45,356 bases of DNA from Oscillospiraceae bacterium (GTDB lineage: Bacteria > Bacillota > Clostridia > Oscillospirales > Acutalibacteraceae): assembly GCA_031275995.1 (NCBI GenBank), contig JAISNY010000006.1, forward strand, positions 1 to 45,356, given 5' to 3'. The position numbers and the translations under genes are program-made. This document shows, one piece after another, positions 43,993 through 45,356 of this stretch. The number at the start of each line of letters is the position of its first letter. Positions within the stretch are counted from its first letter, which is position 1. The notes below the pieces were generated by a model. It saw only the letters and a program-made list of their open reading frames with translations, was not told the DNA's origin and ran no database searches.

Positions 43993-44640
43993 TTAACAAC
44001 ATTTCTCACGTTTACGTGTTTCCACCCGTAATAAACGTTCCGCTTCTTCTCTGGAATTCAAAATACCCCTTGCAATATCAAACATCTTATCCTCTAAATC
44101 ACTGACACCATCGCCGGTCTTAGCGGAACAACATGACCATTCTACTCCCAAATTTTCCGCTTTTTGTCGGATCTTTTCTTCGGTGACCGTCATCTCCAAA
44201 TCCGTCTTATTTGCGACTAAAATCACTTTCTTACATGATGGTGAATTCAATTTTAATTGTTCAAACCAACTTCCAATAGCATCAAATGAACCAGAATTAT
44301 CAACGCTAAAAACTATGACAGCAATTCCAGCATTTCTACAGTAAATCGGAGATAATGACCGATATTTTTCCTGCCCAGCGGTGTCCCAAATAGTTAATTC
44401 GATTGATTTACAGTCATAGTTACGACATAATGTACGGTAACTAGCCCCTACCGTAGCAGTACAATTTTCTGAAAAATCTCCCTCACACATCCGCAAACTA
44501 AGAGATGTCTTACCTACTCCGCTATCACCTAAAAGTACGACTCTTACATCTCGCTTCTCTTCTAAAAGACTTTTCGCCGTTGGAATCGACATAACAAAAA
44601 TAGAAGCTAATGCCCCGAATACCATGTTTTTAAATTTCAT
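43993..44640 (-). CDS. Secreted Rab-type small GTPase, copy 1
   Basis: A 215-residue protein. An N-terminal signal peptide (MKFKNMVFGALASIFVMS, to about residue 23) precedes a complete Rab-like G domain: P-loop GDSGVGKTS (38-46), a switch I Thr in ATVGAS (Thr 63), WDTAGQE (85-91) with the catalytic Gln, NKTD (144-147) and SAK (172-174). Rab-type blocks RNAGIAVIVFSVDN and SFDAIGSWFEQL are present. The C-terminus is a charged tail ending KREKCC; a terminal Cys-Cys is the double-geranylgeranylation site of eukaryotic Rabs. All residues for GTP binding and hydrolysis are in place. AAGGAG precedes the ATG. It is 51 bases downstream of copy 2 in the same direction. I infer an exported mimic of host Rab proteins; the signal peptide argues against a role inside the bacterium. 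Confidence 0.85.
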   Translation of the reverse strand: MKFKNMVFGALASIFVMSIPTAKSLLEEKRDVRVVLLGDSGVGKTSLSLRMCEGDFSENCTATVGASYRTLCRNYDCKSIELTIWDTAGQEKYRSLSPIYCRNAGIAVIVFSVDNSGSFDAIGSWFEQLKLNSPSCKKVILVANKTDLEMTVTEEKIRQKAENLGVEWSCCSAKTGDGVSDLEDKMFDIARGILNSREEAERLLRVETRKREKCC

Positions 44641-44680
44641 TTTTTCTCCTTAATTTTTTAAAATTTTATCATAACTAAAG
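44641..44680 (-). promoter_or_regulatory. Leader and ribosome binding site of Rab copy 1
   Basis: On the minus strand CTTTAGTTATGATAAAATTT, then AAAAAATTAAGGAG and six A residues before the ATG. TATGAT or TAAAAT may be the -10 hexamer. Since it lies only about 10 bases after the stop of copy 2, each unit seems to carry its own promoter. Confidence 0.45.
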
Positions 44681-44691
44681 CATCGAATTGA

Positions 44692-45342
44692 TTAACAACA
44701 TTTCTCACGTTCACGTGTTTCCACCCGTAATAAAGGTTCCGCTTCTTCTCTGGAATTCAAAATACCCTCTGCAATATTAAACATCTTACCCTTTAACTCA
44801 TGCACACCCTCACCGGTCCTAGCGGAGCAATATAACCATTCTAATCCCATATTTTCCGCTTTTTGTCGGATCTTTTCTTCGGTGACCTTCTCCATCAAAT
44901 CCGTCTTATTTGCGACTAAAATCACTTTCTCACATGATGGTGGATTCAATTTTAATTGTTCAAACCAACTTCCAATAGCATCAAATGAATCAGAATTATC
45001 AACGCTAAAAACTATGACAGCAATTTCAGCACCTCTAAAGTAAGACGAAATTAATGACCGATATCTTTCCTGCCCAGCGGTGTCCCAAATAGTTAATCCG
45101 ATTGATTTACAGTCATGGTTACGATATAACTCACAGTGATCAGCTACCATCGTAGCAACATGATCTTGTGAAAAATTTTTCCCACAAATCCGCACTATAA
45201 GAGATGTCTTACCTACTCCGCTATCACCTAAAAATACGACTTTTACTGAATTCGCTGGAGAACTTAATCCACCTTTCGCCACTGGAGCCAACATAACAAA
45301 ACAAAGGCTAATGCACCCGAATACCATGTTTTTAAATTTCAT
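44692..45342 (-). CDS. Secreted Rab-type small GTPase, copy 2
   Basis: A 216-residue paralogue of copy 1. Signal peptide MKFKNMVFGCISLCFVML (to about residue 23, APVAKG at the likely cleavage region). G domain: GDSGVGKTS (39-47), ATMVAD with a switch I Thr (64), WDTAGQE (86-92) followed by RYRSL and the Rab-typical YFRGAEIAVIVFS, NKTD (145-148) and SAR (173-175). Terminal REREKCC. The G motifs and the C-terminal 40 residues are nearly identical to copy 1, while switch I and the strand after it (SQDHVATMVADHCELYRNH) differ strongly. AAGGAG lies ahead of the ATG. Both copies lack an intron and carry bacterial signals, so they are bacterial genes now; the family origin is probably an old transfer from a eukaryote. 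Confidence 0.85.
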   Translation of the reverse strand: MKFKNMVFGCISLCFVMLAPVAKGGLSSPANSVKVVFLGDSGVGKTSLIVRICGKNFSQDHVATMVADHCELYRNHDCKSIGLTIWDTAGQERYRSLISSYFRGAEIAVIVFSVDNSDSFDAIGSWFEQLKLNPPSCEKVILVANKTDLMEKVTEEKIRQKAENMGLEWLYCSARTGEGVHELKGKMFNIAEGILNSREEAEPLLRVETREREKCC

Positions 45343-45356
45343 TTTTTCTCCTTAAT

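Larger units (their letters stand above)
43951..45356 (-). repeat. Tandem duplication of a ~700-base Rab gene unit
   Basis: Two units, about 43951-44651 and 44652-45356, each hold leader, AAGGAG site, gene and ~50 bases after the stop. The 3' parts are almost identical in DNA; the middle (switch I) and signal-peptide parts differ. The window ends inside the leader of copy 2 (CTCCTTAAT), which is the same sequence that joins the two copies, so another unit may follow beyond the window. Confidence 0.8.

Noticed and set aside
43993..45342. Eukaryotic contamination as the source of the Rab genes
   Set aside because: The genes have AAGGAG ribosome binding sites, signal peptides, no introns, a tandem bacterial-style layout, and a relative embedded between spoVAD and asnB in the same window.
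43993..45342. Bacterial MglA- or Roc-type small GTPase
   Set aside because: The WDTAGQE, NKTD and terminal CC motifs plus the RGAEIAVIVFS and SFDAIGSWFEQL blocks are Rab type; MglA and Roc proteins lack them and are not exported.
1..45356. CRISPR array, tRNA or rRNA genes
   Set aside because: No regular direct repeats with spacers, no CCA-ending cloverleaf and no rRNA-like stretch could be recognised by eye.

Overview
The window is an AT-rich segment from an endospore-forming member of the Firmicutes, most probably Clostridia. Evidence: a pro-sigma-K gene, spoVAD, a GerA-type germination receptor operon, ytfJ and yunB; a PolC-type replicase; the str operon order rpsL-rpsG-fusA; strong AGGAGG-type ribosome binding sites; and TTGACA/TATAAT-like promoters, often with a 16-base spacer. 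Several genes appear to use TTG or GTG starts. No tRNA, rRNA or CRISPR array was seen.

Layout. 1-3.5 kb: the C-terminal end of a Rab-like protein, sigK, spoVAD, and a decayed Rab-like gene with a signal peptide. 3.75-9.1 kb (minus strand): asnB, fusA, rpsG, rpsL. 9.6-14.75 kb: a large membrane protein with a degenerate class III cyclase-like domain, a divergent pseudokinase-like/LysM membrane protein, and an orphan OmpR-type response regulator. 14.9-20.6 kb (plus): znuA and znuC without znuB, then gerAA-gerAB-gerAC. 20.7-28 kb (minus): ytfJ, degV, metG, a 3D-domain protein, a DUF421/DUF4363/small membrane protein cluster, and yunB. 28.1-43.6 kb (plus): rplS, lepB, rbgA, rnhB, yraN, an M19 dipeptidase, folP, folK, ispG, polC, a small membrane ORF, a CBS-domain (TlyC-like) protein, tatD, ispF and an ABC exporter. 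43.6-45.36 kb: a transposase remnant, then two tandem Rab-type small GTPase genes.

The most unusual content is the Rab-like family. Two intact genes at the right edge encode complete Rab-type G domains (GDSGVGKTS, WDTAGQE, NKTD, SAK/SAR) with an N-terminal Sec-type signal peptide and a C-terminal Cys-Cys, the motif that is geranylgeranylated on eukaryotic Rabs. They lie in a tandem duplication of about 0.7 kb that probably continues past the window. A decayed relative at 2693-3505 shares the leader and the MKFK signal peptide, and another ends at base 258. Leader-like sequences without a gene lie next to the array and next to the pseudogene, as if further copies had been lost. My inference is that these are secreted Rab mimics of a bacterium living in or on a eukaryotic cell, and that the family expands and decays by tandem duplication.

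A second theme is short, imperfect tandem duplication of gene ends at three other junctions: response regulator 3' end, dipeptidase 5' end, folP 3' end. These have altered or created stop codons and ribosome binding sites. The remaining genes are mostly conserved housekeeping, folate, isoprenoid and sporulation genes.
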